The notes under the pieces were generated by a model. It was not told the origin of the DNA and did not search any database. It saw only the letters and a list, made by a program, of their open reading frames with translations. A DNA stretch of 64,000 nt, taken from the NCBI GenBank assembly GCA_001692895.1, contig KV748184.1, positions 2,790,001 to 2,854,000 on the forward strand, written 5' to 3'. This document shows, in pieces, positions 1-11,307 of this stretch (its first letter is position 1; each line of letters starts with the position of its first letter). Source of the stretch: Cenococcum geophilum 1.58 (Eukaryota > Ascomycota > Dothideomycetes > Gloniales > Gloniaceae). Both the position numbers and the translations under genes were made by a program.

Positions 1-1
1 T

Positions 2-784
2 TGGAAAGAAGCGGGCAACCCGAGCGTAGAATGGAAGGTACTCGAAGGCCAAGGTCTTGTTGCACTGCAAGGCCCGCTCTCCGCCTCTATACTATCTTCC
101 ATTCTCGCAGAGCCAAACAAAATAAACCTCAATGAACTCTATTTTGGCCAATCGAAGCACGCGAAGCTACGTCTTGCCAACGGGGAGATATCCCCAGACG
201 TACTCATTTCTCGCGGTGGATATACGGGTGAAGATGGTTTTGAAATCTCAATTCCCGGCCCATCCTCGACAGCCATTACGGCATCGCTCCTTCAATCCGC
301 CTCAGATACGCTGCGGCTCGCTGGTCTAGGCGCACGCGACAGCCTCCGGCTCGAGGCTGGCATGTGCCTCTACGGTCACGATCTTGACGATAGCACTACA
401 CCAGTCGAGGCCGCTTTGTCATGGGTTGTTGGTAAAGATAGGCGCGCTGAGGGCGGTTTTCACGGCTCCTCCGTTATTCTTTCTCAACTAAAACTAAAAA
501 AAGACGGCGGCGTTGGCGTGACGAGAAGACGCGTGGGACTTGTCGTTGAGGGAGCACCGGCGCGCGAGGGTGCTGAAATTGTGGATGCAGAAGGCAATGC
601 AATTGGAAAGATAACTTCGGGCTGTCCGTCACCGACTCTGAAGAAAAACATTGCAATGGGCTATGTAAAAGATGGGTTGCATAAGGCTGGAACAGAGGTT
701 GGCGTCTTGGTCAGAGGGAAGCGAAGAAAGGCAGTAGTGACTAAGATGCCATTTGTGCCAAGTAAGTATTATCGGGGTGCGTGA
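2..784 (+). CDS. GCV1: Aminomethyltransferase (glycine cleavage T-protein), C-terminal part
   Basis: The gene is truncated at the left window edge; 260 residues up to the TGA at 782-784 are visible, read in the frame of base 2 without interruption. The product is the T subunit of the mitochondrial glycine cleavage complex, which takes the aminomethyl group from lipoyl H-protein to tetrahydrofolate, releasing ammonia. Visible family hallmarks are GYTGEDGFE (about 220-245), the LEAGMCLYGHD block (about 350-385) and a C-terminal GCV_T_C barrel with a G-x-ITSGCPSP stretch. The methionine at 362 lies inside the domain and is not the start. The N-terminal mitochondrial targeting part lies outside the window. 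Family identity is firm. Confidence 0.93.
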   Translation, partial: WKEAGNPSVEWKVLEGQGLVALQGPLSASILSSILAEPNKINLNELYFGQSKHAKLRLANGEISPDVLISRGGYTGEDGFEISIPGPSSTAITASLLQSASDTLRLAGLGARDSLRLEAGMCLYGHDLDDSTTPVEAALSWVVGKDRRAEGGFHGSSVILSQLKLKKDGGVGVTRRRVGLVVEGAPAREGAEIVDAEGNAIGKITSGCPSPTLKKNIAMGYVKDGLHKAGTEVGVLVRGKRRKAVVTKMPFVPSKYYRGA

Positions 785-1410
785 TTTAACAAACGCCATG
801 TCGGATGAATTTACGATTTTTGGGTGGAAATGTGGATGATCTAGCGCTCAACGCTCTAGATTGATGATCAGCGTATTGGTGTTACAGCTACACCTCGCCA
901 CAATTTATTCCTCTTTAGACACCTCAAGGCAATACTTTCACCCTGAAAACGTTCAATCAAGCCGGCAGGAAAATCACTCGTGAACAGATTCCCTTTTCCA
1001 CTCGAGAGATCAGAGCATCCTCTTTATGTCCAATTGCTCTGTATGCAAGTACATCCTATTGGAATTCTTGCAGTTACGGCCACGCCACTCTGTATGTTGG
1101 CTAATCGCCAATAAACGCACTCTAGATGTTTTAGAAATATACCCAAACAGTCCCCCCCCCATTTTCTCTGTAATAGTCGTAGTTTTTCTAATTTTCCTTC
1201 CATATTATCGATTTAGTGTCGCTGATGAAGAAGGCCCACCAATGGGACGAAGAAAAGGCTTGGTATGCGTTGGCAACAACGCCTACCAATAATTTCATGC
1301 CAACAACACTCAAAAATTATGTTTTGAATGGTGCCTTGGATTATTCTTTCCAGATTATGAACAAGGTATTCCAAGCTACAAGAGACGTATCAAGAAACTT
1401 TCTTAATTAA
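785..1410. other. Intergenic region, no gene seen
   Basis: This stretch holds the presumed 3' UTR of the T-protein gene and the upstream region of the next gene. Short open frames exist (for example 1026-1292) but show low-complexity, codon-poor translations. A run of nine C at about 1152-1160 is the only conspicuous simple sequence. Confidence 0.5.
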
Positions 1411-2288
1411 ATGCTTCATACACGTCTACCCCGGGTTGACATGAAACCCCAAGCTGCTAACGATGCGAAAAACGAGTCATATTTAGGTGCCAAATCACCA
1501 CGCCTTCAAAATGACAGCCCTGCGCCTGGATTTGGTACACCCGAATACTACAGCGCCCTCGTTACTTCGCATATCTTATCTTCGCGAAGCGCACCAACAA
1601 CTGCTGCGAAACATAAGCAGCTTATCAACAGCTTAGTCCCACTTATAGAAATGAGCGAGATGCATATTTTGCTAGAACTAGAGCATCTGTTCAACGAAAC
1701 CTTAGAGAAGCACACTATCTCGCAATCACAACTGTCCCGGGTACGAAGTCTGTTGAAAGCACTTCGTGAGTCTAAATCCATCCAGAGATCTAGAGATGTA
1801 TCTAACTTCGCACCATAGCACCATCTATGATAGAGAAATTTGCTCAACGGAACGAGATTAATACCATTGCCGTAGCCAAGCCGTCCATACAAAACTCACC
1901 CAAGCCTACATCCGGCCTTCATCGCCAACCTGATGGCAAGCAAGCCACAACTTGGCGATTTTGGCGTCGAAGAACCAATGATCTCGAAGCTAGCGATCGT
2001 ACAAGACCAGCATTTGAGCAGACCCGGAAATTTGAAAATTACAGCAATGTGATGAACTTTAACAAGAGACTAGGGATGGCATTGTTCGGAGGTCTTGTTC
2101 TCATTTTGCCTATGCTCATCATGGTATTGCATCCAAGGAAGACCAAGAGCCTGATCACTTCAAGCATCTTCACTATGGCTTTTGCACTTGTCCAAGCATT
2201 CTGGGCAGATGCGAAAACCGATCTCGTCCTTTCTACTGCCGCTTATGCGGCTGTTCTGGTGGTGTTTGTGGGCGTGACTGTACAATGA
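1411..2288 (+). CDS. DUF6594-like membrane protein (two exons)
   Basis: Exons join(1411..1765, 1819..2288) give 274 residues. The 53-nt intron has a GTGAGT donor, a CTAAC branch and a TAG acceptor, and joining restores one frame. The C-terminal 80 residues carry three hydrophobic helices: MALFGGLVLILPMLIMVL, a second around SIFTMAFALVQAFWA, and STAAYAAVLVVFVG. The last pattern is typical of the fungal DUF6594 family, whose function is unknown. The N-terminal half is polar and lacks the usual DUF6594 helical region as I know it, so the gene may be a truncated or divergent member. The start could also be the methionine at 1441. The transposon at 2664 begins 375 bp downstream. Confidence 0.6.
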
Positions 2289-2338
2289 AAAAATCTGCGG
2301 CTAATATGAGGCATCTAACTTCCAGTATTCGGAGAATA

Positions 2339-2503
2339 TCAATTAGACTTGAACCAATTAAAGTATAATACAGCCGCAGCAGCAGCCTGGATCTGACCGA
2401 TCTGATTGATCTGGTGGCTTTGATGTGTGTTGAGCTCTTCTCGGATCTGCTTGGCGACGTAGTTGAGGTCTTGCCTCTGTTGGGCGCATATGGTGATTTT
2501 CAT
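2339..2503 (-). CDS. Possible small ORF (54 aa)
   Basis: An ATG at 2503 opens a 54-codon frame ending in TGA at 2339. It begins MKITICAQQRQDLNYVAKQI and continues as a Gln/Asn-rich amphipathic helix with an alanine run. The composition looks protein-like but I recognise no family. It could be a 3' exon of a gene once extending across the hAT insertion point at 2664, or chance. No splice partner was identified. Confidence 0.25.
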   Translation of the reverse strand: MKITICAQQRQDLNYVAKQIREELNTHQSHQINQIGQIQAAAAAVLYFNWFKSN

Positions 2504-3009
2504 GGGGATACGTTTTAGAAGGTGGGTTAAGTCCCTACAGAATAGAAGTCAGCTTTAAACATAACAGAATCACTCTGTAAATGTTCGAAGTATGTAAGCC
2601 CTATCCATACCAGGCCTGACGGGCTAGTCCGTTGTGTAGAAGTGTCTGATGCCAGCTTATGATCAGAGTTGCTGATAAGCAATTCAGATTGCTCGGATTG
2701 CTTGCTTGATTGTATTATACAATCAATCTTCAATTTAATCTGGAGGGTTTAATTTAGGCAATCAATCTATTAAGGAAGGCTTAGATTGATTGATTGATTA
2801 TATATTTTATATATATTTTATATAAGATCTTGGTAATAGGCTTTTGGTCGAAGGTCCGAGTGCATAGGCGCTAAGCCTAACGTAGCAGTTGCTAGGCCTA
2901 ATTGAATTATTTTTCTGGGCCGAAATTGTACACTAGGGTCCTCGAATTTGCACCGTTCCTAATTTAAACCTTAACACCAGCGTTAAATAATTATTATTTG
3001 ATACTGCTA

Positions 3010-5580
3010 TAATAGCAGAGAAACTATTACAGGCTAATATTAACGCGCTAAATATAGGAAATAGGATTAACGCTAACCTTACCCTCTCCGAAGCTGTTGC
3101 TCCTACTAAAACCTCTATTAAGATTAACAGCGACTCTAAAGATAACGGGATTAATTAATATAATGGTATTAACTAGAAACGACTACCTAACCTTATAAAG
3201 CCTTATTATAGCCTACTACGGACGCCTAGCTAGATATACAAGTATAAATATTAGTTACAAAGCAGGGTTAACAATAAGTAAATTATCTTTATTTGTAAGT
3301 ACTGCCATATCTACAAGATTATTAACTGCGGAGGCTAAGGCTGGTATAACATTATATAAGCAACTAGTGCTGCTACTACCCATCTTAGGCAGAATAAGAA
3401 GGGCTATAGAGTTAATAAGCATAGCAAGATTATACCGGCCATAGAGGCTAGGCAGAGTACTCTTCTAGAGCAAGTTATAAGGAGTAGCCACTACGTCTCT
3501 TAAGCAGTTGCTAACGCTCTAATCGGTAGCTTTAATGCAGAAGCTTTTAAATAGTCAGCTATTAATTAGATTATAGAGAATAATTACCCTCTACGCGAAT
3601 TTAAGACGCCTGCCTTCTATAAGATATTATAACTCACAAATCCTAAGGCTAAGCGGGTTCTATAGAAGAACCATTAAGCCGTTATAGATTTCGTTATAAT
3701 AGAGTTTAAAGCCTATATTCCTGTCACGAGACGAGGTCAAGGAGGCTCTGAGAAGTCGTAGTATTGACTAGGTACACGACAGGATGTTGCACGAAGGTGC
3801 AAAGAGGTGCGAAGGCACCGTGGCTCTATATACTGTGGGTGCCAAGGCTCGCCTATGGCGAGCCCTTGGCGGTGCTACGGTCGGAATCCGTGACAATTCC
3901 ATCCGTAAAGGAGTTCCTCTCTACTACACAGTTACAAATCCACATATCTTTTAATGGCTGGTTAATACCAAATAGCAGATACGCTCTTACGGGTATATGG
4001 GTTCATTACCTTAACTATAAAGGCAAGATTCGCGACTATATAATAGCCCTACCAGCCCAACTCGGCCGTTACTTTAGAGAGAATTATATAAAGGTTATTA
4101 GAAGCGTTCTTAATACATTTAATATTATAAAAGAGTAGCTAGGCTATTTTGTTGTAGATAATAAATCTAAAAATAACACCGCAGTAAAAGGCTTAGCTAT
4201 TAAGTTCAACTTCATTACAGCTTACCGTTACGGCCGGTGCGCCTATTATATACTTAATCTTATAGCCCAGTAAATTATATAGTTAAAGGACAAGGACTTA
4301 TTTAAGAATGATAAGAATATTCCTATAAGTAGCCTTAGCCTATTCTTTTACTGCTACTAATTTAGGCCAGGAAGAAGAGAAGTTTCTTACAAAGTAGCGA
4401 AAGGAAGGTGCTCTTAGAGCCCTCTATAATCTTATTATTTCCATTAATACGGCTTAATAGATTAAGCTTTTTAAGTCCTTCTAAATTATATAAAACGTTC
4501 CTCCCAATTTAAACTTTAAGGTTAAGTAGCTAGTTAAGCCCATTAAAACGCGCTAGAATAGTTACTTTAACGCCTTTAAGAGAGCCATAGAACTACAGCC
4601 TGCCCTTAATGTATATTAAACCTTTAAGATTAACAAATTTAAGAAGAAGAAGGTAGCGTCTTAATCCTTTATAAGAAGCTAAGGTTAAAAGCCACTGGAA
4701 ATAAAGGCACGCCTCTATATTAAAGTTAGCGGAATTACTATATATAATTAGCAAGTCGTAAACAACTACCTTAATATTCTTTGCCCTTTTTACAAGGCTA
4801 CAAGCATGCTTAAGGGTAGAGGGAAGATAGGCTCGAATGGTGCCATCTAGGAGGTTATTCCTACATTTAATTGGCTACTTATAGTTCTTAAAGAATAGAA
4901 GGATCGAGTTACTAAAGCTATAGAGGAGGACTACCCCAATTAGGAGGCTATGGAAGATTATATTAAGATTAACATTAACGCGGCCTAGTTAAAGTTAAAC
5001 AAGTATTTTAAGAAGCTTAATAAGACGCCTATCTACTATACGGCAGTAATTCTATATTCTTACACTAAGCTCTTCTATAAGAACGCTTGGAAGGATAGGC
5101 CAAATTGGCTTAAAACAAACGACGCCAATTTTTAAGCTCTGTGGGTAAAATACAAAGCTCTTCCAAATGAGGCTTTGGGCGAAGCTTTAGATAAGCCTAT
5201 GTTATTAGCTATTAAGCCGCCACGGAAGAGGCCACGTCTCTATACAGCCCGTGACTTATACGTTAAAGTCAATACTAGTATAGCAGAGGGCCAAGCCAGC
5301 GACAATAATAAATATAAGACTTAGAAGAAGATTAAGCCACTTAATAAAGACTACCCTCTAGCGCAGAATCCTATTAAGTATTGGTGGCAGCTTCAAACTA
5401 AGTATCTACAACTTAGCCGCATGGCTCTTAATATACTAACTATTCTAGCAGCAAGCACTAACTACAAGTAAGGATTTAGTAAGTGTGGCGATTTATTAGA
5501 AAAGCGTTAATCTAAGTTACTGCCTATAATAATTACTACTCTTTCATGCAATCGATCTTAGAAGAAGATAGGCTTTAAAA
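3010..5580 (+). pseudogene. hAT transposase, RIP-degraded
   Basis: Reading through in-frame stops shows the transposase architecture. A BED-type zinc finger with CKYCH is near 3296. A block of the NYPLREFKTPAF type lies near 3580. The core beginning IHISFNGW is near 3940, with LGYFVVDN near 4140, and a C-terminal hAT dimerisation block is near 5380-5500 (WWQLQTKYLQLSRMALNIL, then TILAAS). The frame is interrupted by the 174-bp insert at 3722-3895; taking out the insert and one copy of its 5-bp duplication rejoins the frame exactly. No functional protein can be made. Confidence 0.85.
3722..3895 (+). mobile_element. Solo-LTR-like short insert (174 bp) inside the hAT element
   Basis: The insert begins TGTCACG and ends CGTGACA, and is flanked on both sides by ATTCC (3717-3721 and 3896-3900), a 5-bp target duplication. 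TG...CA ends with a 5-bp TSD fit a solo LTR. A TATA-like CTATATACT sits near 3827 and is followed by a strong GC hairpin (GCCAAGGCTCGCC against GGCGAGCCCTTGGC, about 3841-3870). It is GC-rich and carries no RIP signature, so it postdates the RIP of its host, or it is too short to be recognised by RIP. A MITE is the alternative reading. Confidence 0.7.
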
Positions 5581-6378
5581 AGGCTATAGCTGTTCCTACT
5601 ATACCTAAAGGCTTAACACCACGCCAAGATCCGAATATACAAGCTCTATAAGCTACTGCTGATATATAAGCTAGCGCACAGGCAACCATAGAAGCCGCTT
5701 CACAGGCTACTCGCGCCTCACGAGCTCGTACTACATCACAAGCTCGTACTTCATCGCGAGCTGCATCGCAGGCTTCCTCTTATAGCTTTTAAGCTACATC
5801 ACAAAACTCCTTATAGGCCTTATCGCGAGGATTATCACGAATTATACCGGTAACACTATAATCTTCTAGGTAAAACGGACGGTTAGGAGGACGGTTAGCA
5901 TTACGTTAAAGGATATAATAGATAAACAGTAAAGGAGTAAAGGATTCTGGGCGAATTCGAGGCTGTTAGAAGGCAAATTTTAACGCTGCGGCGAAGCGCT
6001 GCCAAAAATTCGATAAGTCTATATATCAATTAATCAATCTTTAATTAAGCCTCTAAAAAAGCTAACCAATCAATCCTCAATCAAGTCGTGAGTATTGATT
6101 TATACAATTAATCAATTTCAAGACCTCAAGATTGATTGCTTGCTTATCAGCAACTCTGCTTGTGATCCTTTTCATGGTGGCTGGGTCTTAAATGTTGATG
6201 TTCATCTGATTCGGAATTGTTCTTTATTTCATCTTTCAGTCGTAAATAGTCGCCACCCTACTTCGATGTAAGCTTTCCTCCATTTAAAACAGTCGAATGG
6301 ATAATACCTGTTCAATAATGTTTGAAGACGCATTAGCCGTCACATTTTGGCGAAACTAGGAATGGTGAAGTCAGCACA

Positions 6379-7871
6379 TCAGCACGCCAACAACAGAGAA
6401 GAAGTGGAGATGGCTACCCATTCCGCAATTCTACCCCTGTCATTCTTAATAGGTGTTTGGTAAGAGCCGAATTTGATAGGAGATATTTGATAAGTGGGTT
6501 TGCAGTGCGGACACTTCCACGGCTTGTCTGTTCCAGTAAAGAACGGCCCTGCTTGGCATTGACTGCAATACAGTCTCTCTGTTATTCCAATGCCAGCACG
6601 GACTGAAGAATTAGAATATTGTCGCGCTTTCTTGCATTCGACGCAAAAGAGGGGGTTGTTGGATTGCGACGAATTATCAGCAGCACAGAGTTCGTAGTAG
6701 AGGTGATAGGAGTCAATCCTCTGCTCCTGGTCGTGCTCAATTGCCATATAACATAGGTCAATAATAGCCTCCTGAACGTATGAGTGCTGGGTCGCAGGAG
6801 GAGGCTCCTTGGGAGTTTTCAACCACTGTCTAAATTCACCGATATGCTCACTGTACACACGCCCCCCTTTTCCGAACAGAGGCCACGCCGACTTATCTTT
6901 AGGGTATATCTTACGGAATGCAGCGATCATCTCGAGGTAGATACAGCCAAGGGAAAACACATCCGCCTTTCGGTTATGCTTGTTGCTGTCCTTCATCTTT
7001 GTTTAATGAAGTATCATTAGAATCCAATTAGTCAAAAGGACTGGAGATCTTACCTCTGGGGCTGCATATTTCTGGTTACCAGTAGCTGGACCCCTCGAAT
7101 AACTCTGATCGGAAGGAAACACGCAAGCTAGGCCAAAATCCTTTTATTAAATTAGCGTTTAGTAAAGATATCATAAAGAAGGTGCAGTATCCGGCACATA
7201 CTGAGAAGATAAATTTGTCCTTGCGTACAAGAATGTTTGCCGGCTTAATATCCCTATGGCGAATACCTTTTGAGTGAAGGAAGGCGAGACCGTCCGCAAG
7301 GCAACCGAAGCCGCGGCTGAGAATGTTGAACCTTTCACTCGTCCTCGAAAATTTGTCATACATTTTATCAAGAAAGTCGCCAAGATGACACTCCGCAACA
7401 GGAGAAAGGATAAGGTAGTAATTAAATCGATAATAATACGCGTCAATTAACGTTATTAAGTGAGGATGGTTACTTTCGCGGAATATGGAAAGACTTTCCA
7501 ACTCCTCTTGGAACATACTTTCTTCTTCTTGCCGCTTTCGAGCGTAGGAGGTCCCTTTGTCATAAGGGCCATCTCCATCATATACCACCTTGTCTACAAT
7601 TCCGTAGCCGCCTGCCCCAAGACTTGCCTTGTGTTTCCAGGGTATATCTTTCTCTTCTTCGTACTCAGAACAGCTAATAGGTGCAGAGCCGGGGTCAGCT
7701 GATATGATGGTTTGGGAAGAGGAGGGCTGGGTTTCTTCGGCATCTTGGAGATGGCTGGCAATGCTCCTCGAATAGCGATCTATTTTAGGGCGCTATGTTA
7801 GCAAGAGATATTTCCGACGAAGGGTACTAAGTTGTAAAATGAGACAGATCATTATACGTACTTGTAGCCAT
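6379..7871 (-). CDS. Protein kinase with C-terminal Cys-pair (zinc-ribbon-like) tail
   Basis: Exons complement(join(6379..6996, 7054..7140, 7202..7779, 7862..7871)) give 430 residues. The first exon is 10 nt (ATGGCTACAA), and the introns are 57, 61 and 82 nt with GTAAGA, GTATGT and GTACGT donors. Visible kinase motifs are the glycine loop GAGGYG (58-63), a candidate VAIK lysine at K85 in YARK, the catalytic loop HRDIKPAN (178-185), DFG (197-199) and APE (223-225), followed by DVFSLGCI. After the kinase domain three CxxC pairs (C343/C346, C369/C372, C387/C390) suggest a zinc ribbon. The substrate is unknown; it resembles the lineage-expanded Ser/Thr kinases of filamentous fungi. The 5' exon is inferred from splice signals and is the least certain part. 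Confidence 0.75.
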
Positions 7872-7931
7872 CCGCAGCTCCTAGTATAACTGGAGATGGT
7901 GCCGATGTGAGGGGCCTTTTGGTGGGAAACG

Positions 7932-8347
7932 TGTTGACCGCAAATTGGCACCAAAAAGACCGGTCCTATTGGCAGGGCCAATTAGGACAATATATAACCT
8001 TAAATTCCGGTCGACACACCCCTCAGGGACCAGTGGCTCTTACCGTTTTGGTTATTTGACCGGGTTTAGTCGCTCTTGAATCTAGTTGCCGCTGAAGGCC
8101 ACCCTGGGCCCGCTTTTAGTCTCCGACGGATTCAGCGTCTCATTTCGCGTAGATCTCACAATGTCGTAAAATTTGAATTCTTTCCTGATGGGATTCGAAA
8201 TCGTGTCGTCTTGTAGTCGTTGGTGATTCTTAAAATACGCTCGAAGCCACCCGGGCCCATAACTGTTGACCGCTAATTGGTACCAAAAAGACTAGTCCTT
8301 TCAGTGGCGCCAATTAGAACAATATATAGCCTTAAATTCTGGTCGGC
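7932..8347. repeat. Pair of ~84-bp direct repeats (7932-8014 and 8264-8347)
   Basis: Two copies starting TGTTGACCGC and ending CCGGTCGAC or CTGGTCGGC are separated by about 250 bp. They share AAAAAGAC, GCCAATTAG and ACAATATATA, and many of their differences are C/T or G/A transitions. The first copy contains a hairpin (GTCCTATTGGC against GCCAATTAGGAC). The pair lies directly upstream of the kinase gene. It may be a local promoter duplication or relics of a small mobile element. Confidence 0.6.
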
Positions 8348-9412
8348 AAAACGAGATAAGAATAGATATGATTATCCTTGTAAATCAGAATTCAGTGTAG
8401 GGACAGGAAGGAATCACTTCTAGACAATTTGAACGGCACAGCTGCTCGTCTGTTAAAGAAAGAAAGTTGAGTTCAGTAAGTTGCTAACAACCATGTCGGT
8501 GCCTGTGTAGTGTTCAACATGTTGGTAAAGTCAAGGATAGAAGACGGTGAATAGTGCTGCGGAGTATCTGATTATGTCCGTTGAGCAGATGCAAGAAATA
8601 ATTGAAGAACTGGAACGACCTGATGTGGTTTCGCAAAGAGCTGTCCTAGTCGAAAGCGATATTACCCCGCGTATGTGGCCGGAAATGCCTTGAGAAAAAG
8701 CAAATACAATTAGATAGACACAATTTCAAAGATGAACTTGGAACCGAAAATTTGCTGATCGACTACTTAAATAGAACTGGAATCTAGTATTTGAGTAAAT
8801 AATTTTTTCTAATAAAAACTGAAGTGTTTAATGAGACGATTCGATGGCAAATTGCTCCATGCCTCTTTACCAATGCAATTATTTCATAATGAATTTCTCA
8901 TTTGGCAACCGCAAAGCATGACAGAGTCATGTCAAACAAATCCACGATTTGAAAGAGCTCTGCATACTTGCCGTGACTAGAAAGGCTGTAGGTTAGCGCG
9001 CTTGTGTGAAGACGTGATTCCGGATTTAAATTATCTCGGTCCAGACCCTTCTGCCGAAGCTTCGCCGTCGCGCTAAACGGCTTTAAGAAATTATTCGTTA
9101 AGGTCTAGTGTGAATCTAGATCCTGTAAGATGGCACAGGTCGATCATGCATGACCACCCGCTAGTGGATTTATATTACGTTGCATTAAGGTTGAAGCGGT
9201 TACAACTCTTGAATAAGGCAGGAAAAGCTTGTTCAGGTGCTTTAACACCAAAACCATACCCCTGTCTGTAAAACCTCGTCACTCATAATCAAAAGTCATC
9301 TCATTGTCCAATATATGGAATCAGAGTAGCGCAAGAACACCGTAACCCACAAGAATATTTATCAAAAGCCGCAATCTGCAAAGCGGTCCAACACTGTTAG
9401 CACAAACTCGTC
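8348..9412. other. Intergenic region, nothing recognised
   Basis: No open frame of note, no repeat structure and no RNA gene was recognised between the direct repeats upstream of the kinase and the 3' end of the dehydrogenase gene. Confidence 0.5.
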
Positions 9413-10680
9413 CTACGTATACTTCTTCGTCTCCCTTTCACACCAATCCCAAAGCCTCTCCGCCCTCCCTTCTCCTCCTTTAGCCTCTGGCTTTATAACC
9501 TTTGCTAATGCGCTGTTGTACTCGCCAATACGACCCCAAGGGATAACGTATGCTCCATTGTTATCTAGCGTGATATCGGGCGACCAGCCGGCATAGAGTT
9601 CGGTGTATCCACCAAGTTTAGGCGGATTTGCCAGTAATTTCTTCAAAAGAGTGGTTAGCACTTCGATGCTAAGCTAGATGTTGAGTGAAGATGGAGGCTT
9701 TGAATTATACGGGTCGGCTTACGATAAATATACTTTGGATTAAACCAGCAGTTCTCGAGAGTTCGGATTTTAGGTGTCCTGGATTCCATGCCTAGCAGGC
9801 TGGTCAGTTTCGGACCTCGCGAAGGGGTACATCTGCTACGAGTAGAAAACAAGCTCACAGTGCTGATAATCCCGTCCTTGCCATATCGCCTAGCGGCTTC
9901 AACGGCGAACATCACGTTCCCACTCTTACTTTGCCCATAGTTGAGCTCCGGGTTCTTCTGAACTTTCGGTGCCCCATCCTTGTCGATCTCAACGCCTCCC
10001 TTAGGCGCGGATAGATCTGCGGCCAAAGAGGATGCCCAGGTTATGCGTACGCTACCTGCTGGTGCCGTGGCTGCGGTTTTCTGTAAAATGGGTAGTAGAA
10101 ATTGCGTGAAAAGGAAAGGACCTATGCAATTAACGCCCATCTGGAGATCATAGCCCTAAGAATGTCAATATCCGATATGGGATAAGATCGCTTGAAGCGC
10201 CCCCCTCCTTCCTTCCCATAGTCTTAGGGTACTTACCTGTTTGGTCTTACTTCCTGCAGGCGGCACCATAACACCTGCATTGTTCACTAGCACATCGAGC
10301 CGAGATTCCTTCGATAGAAATTCTTCCGCTGAGCGCTTAATCGTGCTCAGATCGTCTAGATCAAGCTGTAAGAACTCAATCTTTCCCGTCGAATTTGCAA
10401 ACTCAATTTTCATTGCTTCAATGGCTTTTTTGGCTTTGCCTCCACTACGCCCCGCTGCGTAGATCGTGGCATTTTTCTGGTAGAGGATCTTAGTGAGCTC
10501 CAAGCCGATACCGGCATACCCACCGGTGACAATATGAACCTGGGGAATAATCATTAGTTTGAGAATGTTCCACCTATAGAGAAGGGAAATTTGAACTTTG
10601 CCCGACTGGTCCGGTAGATTTTCCTCAGTCAGAGTTGGTTTGGGGATAAAGTAAGTCTGCTTGAAAAATGCTCCAGCCAT
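9413..10680 (-). CDS. Short-chain dehydrogenase/reductase (SDR), retinol-dehydrogenase-like
   Basis: Five exons, complement(join(9413..9673, 9723..9791, 9859..10155, 10237..10539, 10597..10680)), encode 337 residues. The introns are 49-81 nt and all fall in phase 0. The NAD(P)-binding TGGYAGIG is at 33-40, followed by NNAG. The catalytic YGQSK (Y202, K206) has a preceding Ser cluster at about 171, and NPG plus LKSEL follow the active site as in the WWOX/retinol dehydrogenase branch. It probably reduces or oxidises a hydrophobic carbonyl or alcohol; the substrate is not predictable. The donor of the first intron is the unusual GTTCAA. The start at 10680 is the first in-frame ATG that gives a full N-terminus. 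Confidence 0.85.
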
Positions 10681-11202
10681 GGTGATTGTGATTCTTGGGC
10701 GTTTATGGTATATCGTGCTCAATAGATTGAGGAACGGGACGAAGTGCTATTGGAAAAGGAGGTATTCTCCTGAGTTAAGATTACTTATAATGATTGTTGC
10801 TTGCTTCCATCAGACTGTTGTCGTATTTTATATTGTTGCGGCGCGGACTTGGCTGCTCGGAGCAGGTATGTCCGACCGGAGGGAGTCGGAGATTCTCAAT
10901 ATACGAGAAAGATGACACCAAATGATTGTGCTAGCGTAATATTATGAAGGCTAAAAAATGGTCATTAGATATATAACATGTGTTTAAAAACTAGACAGAG
11001 AGAGGAGAGTAGAATGTGATGATTACGATGGTTCTACTTCAAGAGCTGTCTTTGATCATGGGAAAGCAAGACTCGCAGGCAGAAAATAACTTAGAATGTT
11101 TGGAATGAGAATCGTTCTAAGATTTCTAACCTTTGAAACCTCGTGGAGACGGCTTATTAAATAACGTATCAGAATATGAATTCATAGAGCTCTGGCGTAT
11201 GA
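10681..11202. other. Intergenic region upstream of SDR gene
   Basis: The region carries no convincing gene. It ends at the 5' copy of the LINE target duplication (11203-11214). Confidence 0.5.
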
Positions 11203-11307
11203 TATACACTTGGCGGAGTTTTCTCCCCACATGTAAATAAGGGAGACTTGAACCTTATCTTTAAATAACACCCCCTAGCACGCAGTACCCAAGTTGAGAA
11301 AGGGAAG

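Larger units (their letters stand above)
2664..6158 (+). mobile_element. hAT DNA transposon, RIP-mutated, with TIRs and 8-bp TSD
   Basis: Perfect 19-bp terminal inverted repeats CAGAGTTGCTGATAAGCAA lie at 2664-2682 and, inverted, at 6140-6158. The flanks CTTATGAT (2656-2663) and CTTGTGAT (6159-6166) are an 8-bp target duplication differing by one transition, as expected for hAT. An imperfect subterminal inverted repeat centred on CCTCGAATT occurs near 2940 and 5960. The interior is AT-rich with many TAG/TAA stops replacing Trp/Gln codons and very few CpA dinucleotides, which indicates RIP. After removing the insert at 3722-3895 the element is about 3.3 kb. It is inert as it stands. Confidence 0.9.

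Noticed and set aside
1026..1410. Two short overlapping ORFs upstream of the DUF6594-like gene
   Set aside because: No splice signals joining them to the next exon in frame, and the translation has no family character.
7793..7981. Frame from 7981 as the kinase N-terminus
   Set aside because: It begins with TTG directly after a stop and has no ATG. The ATG at 7871 with a GTACGT intron gives a natural N-terminus.
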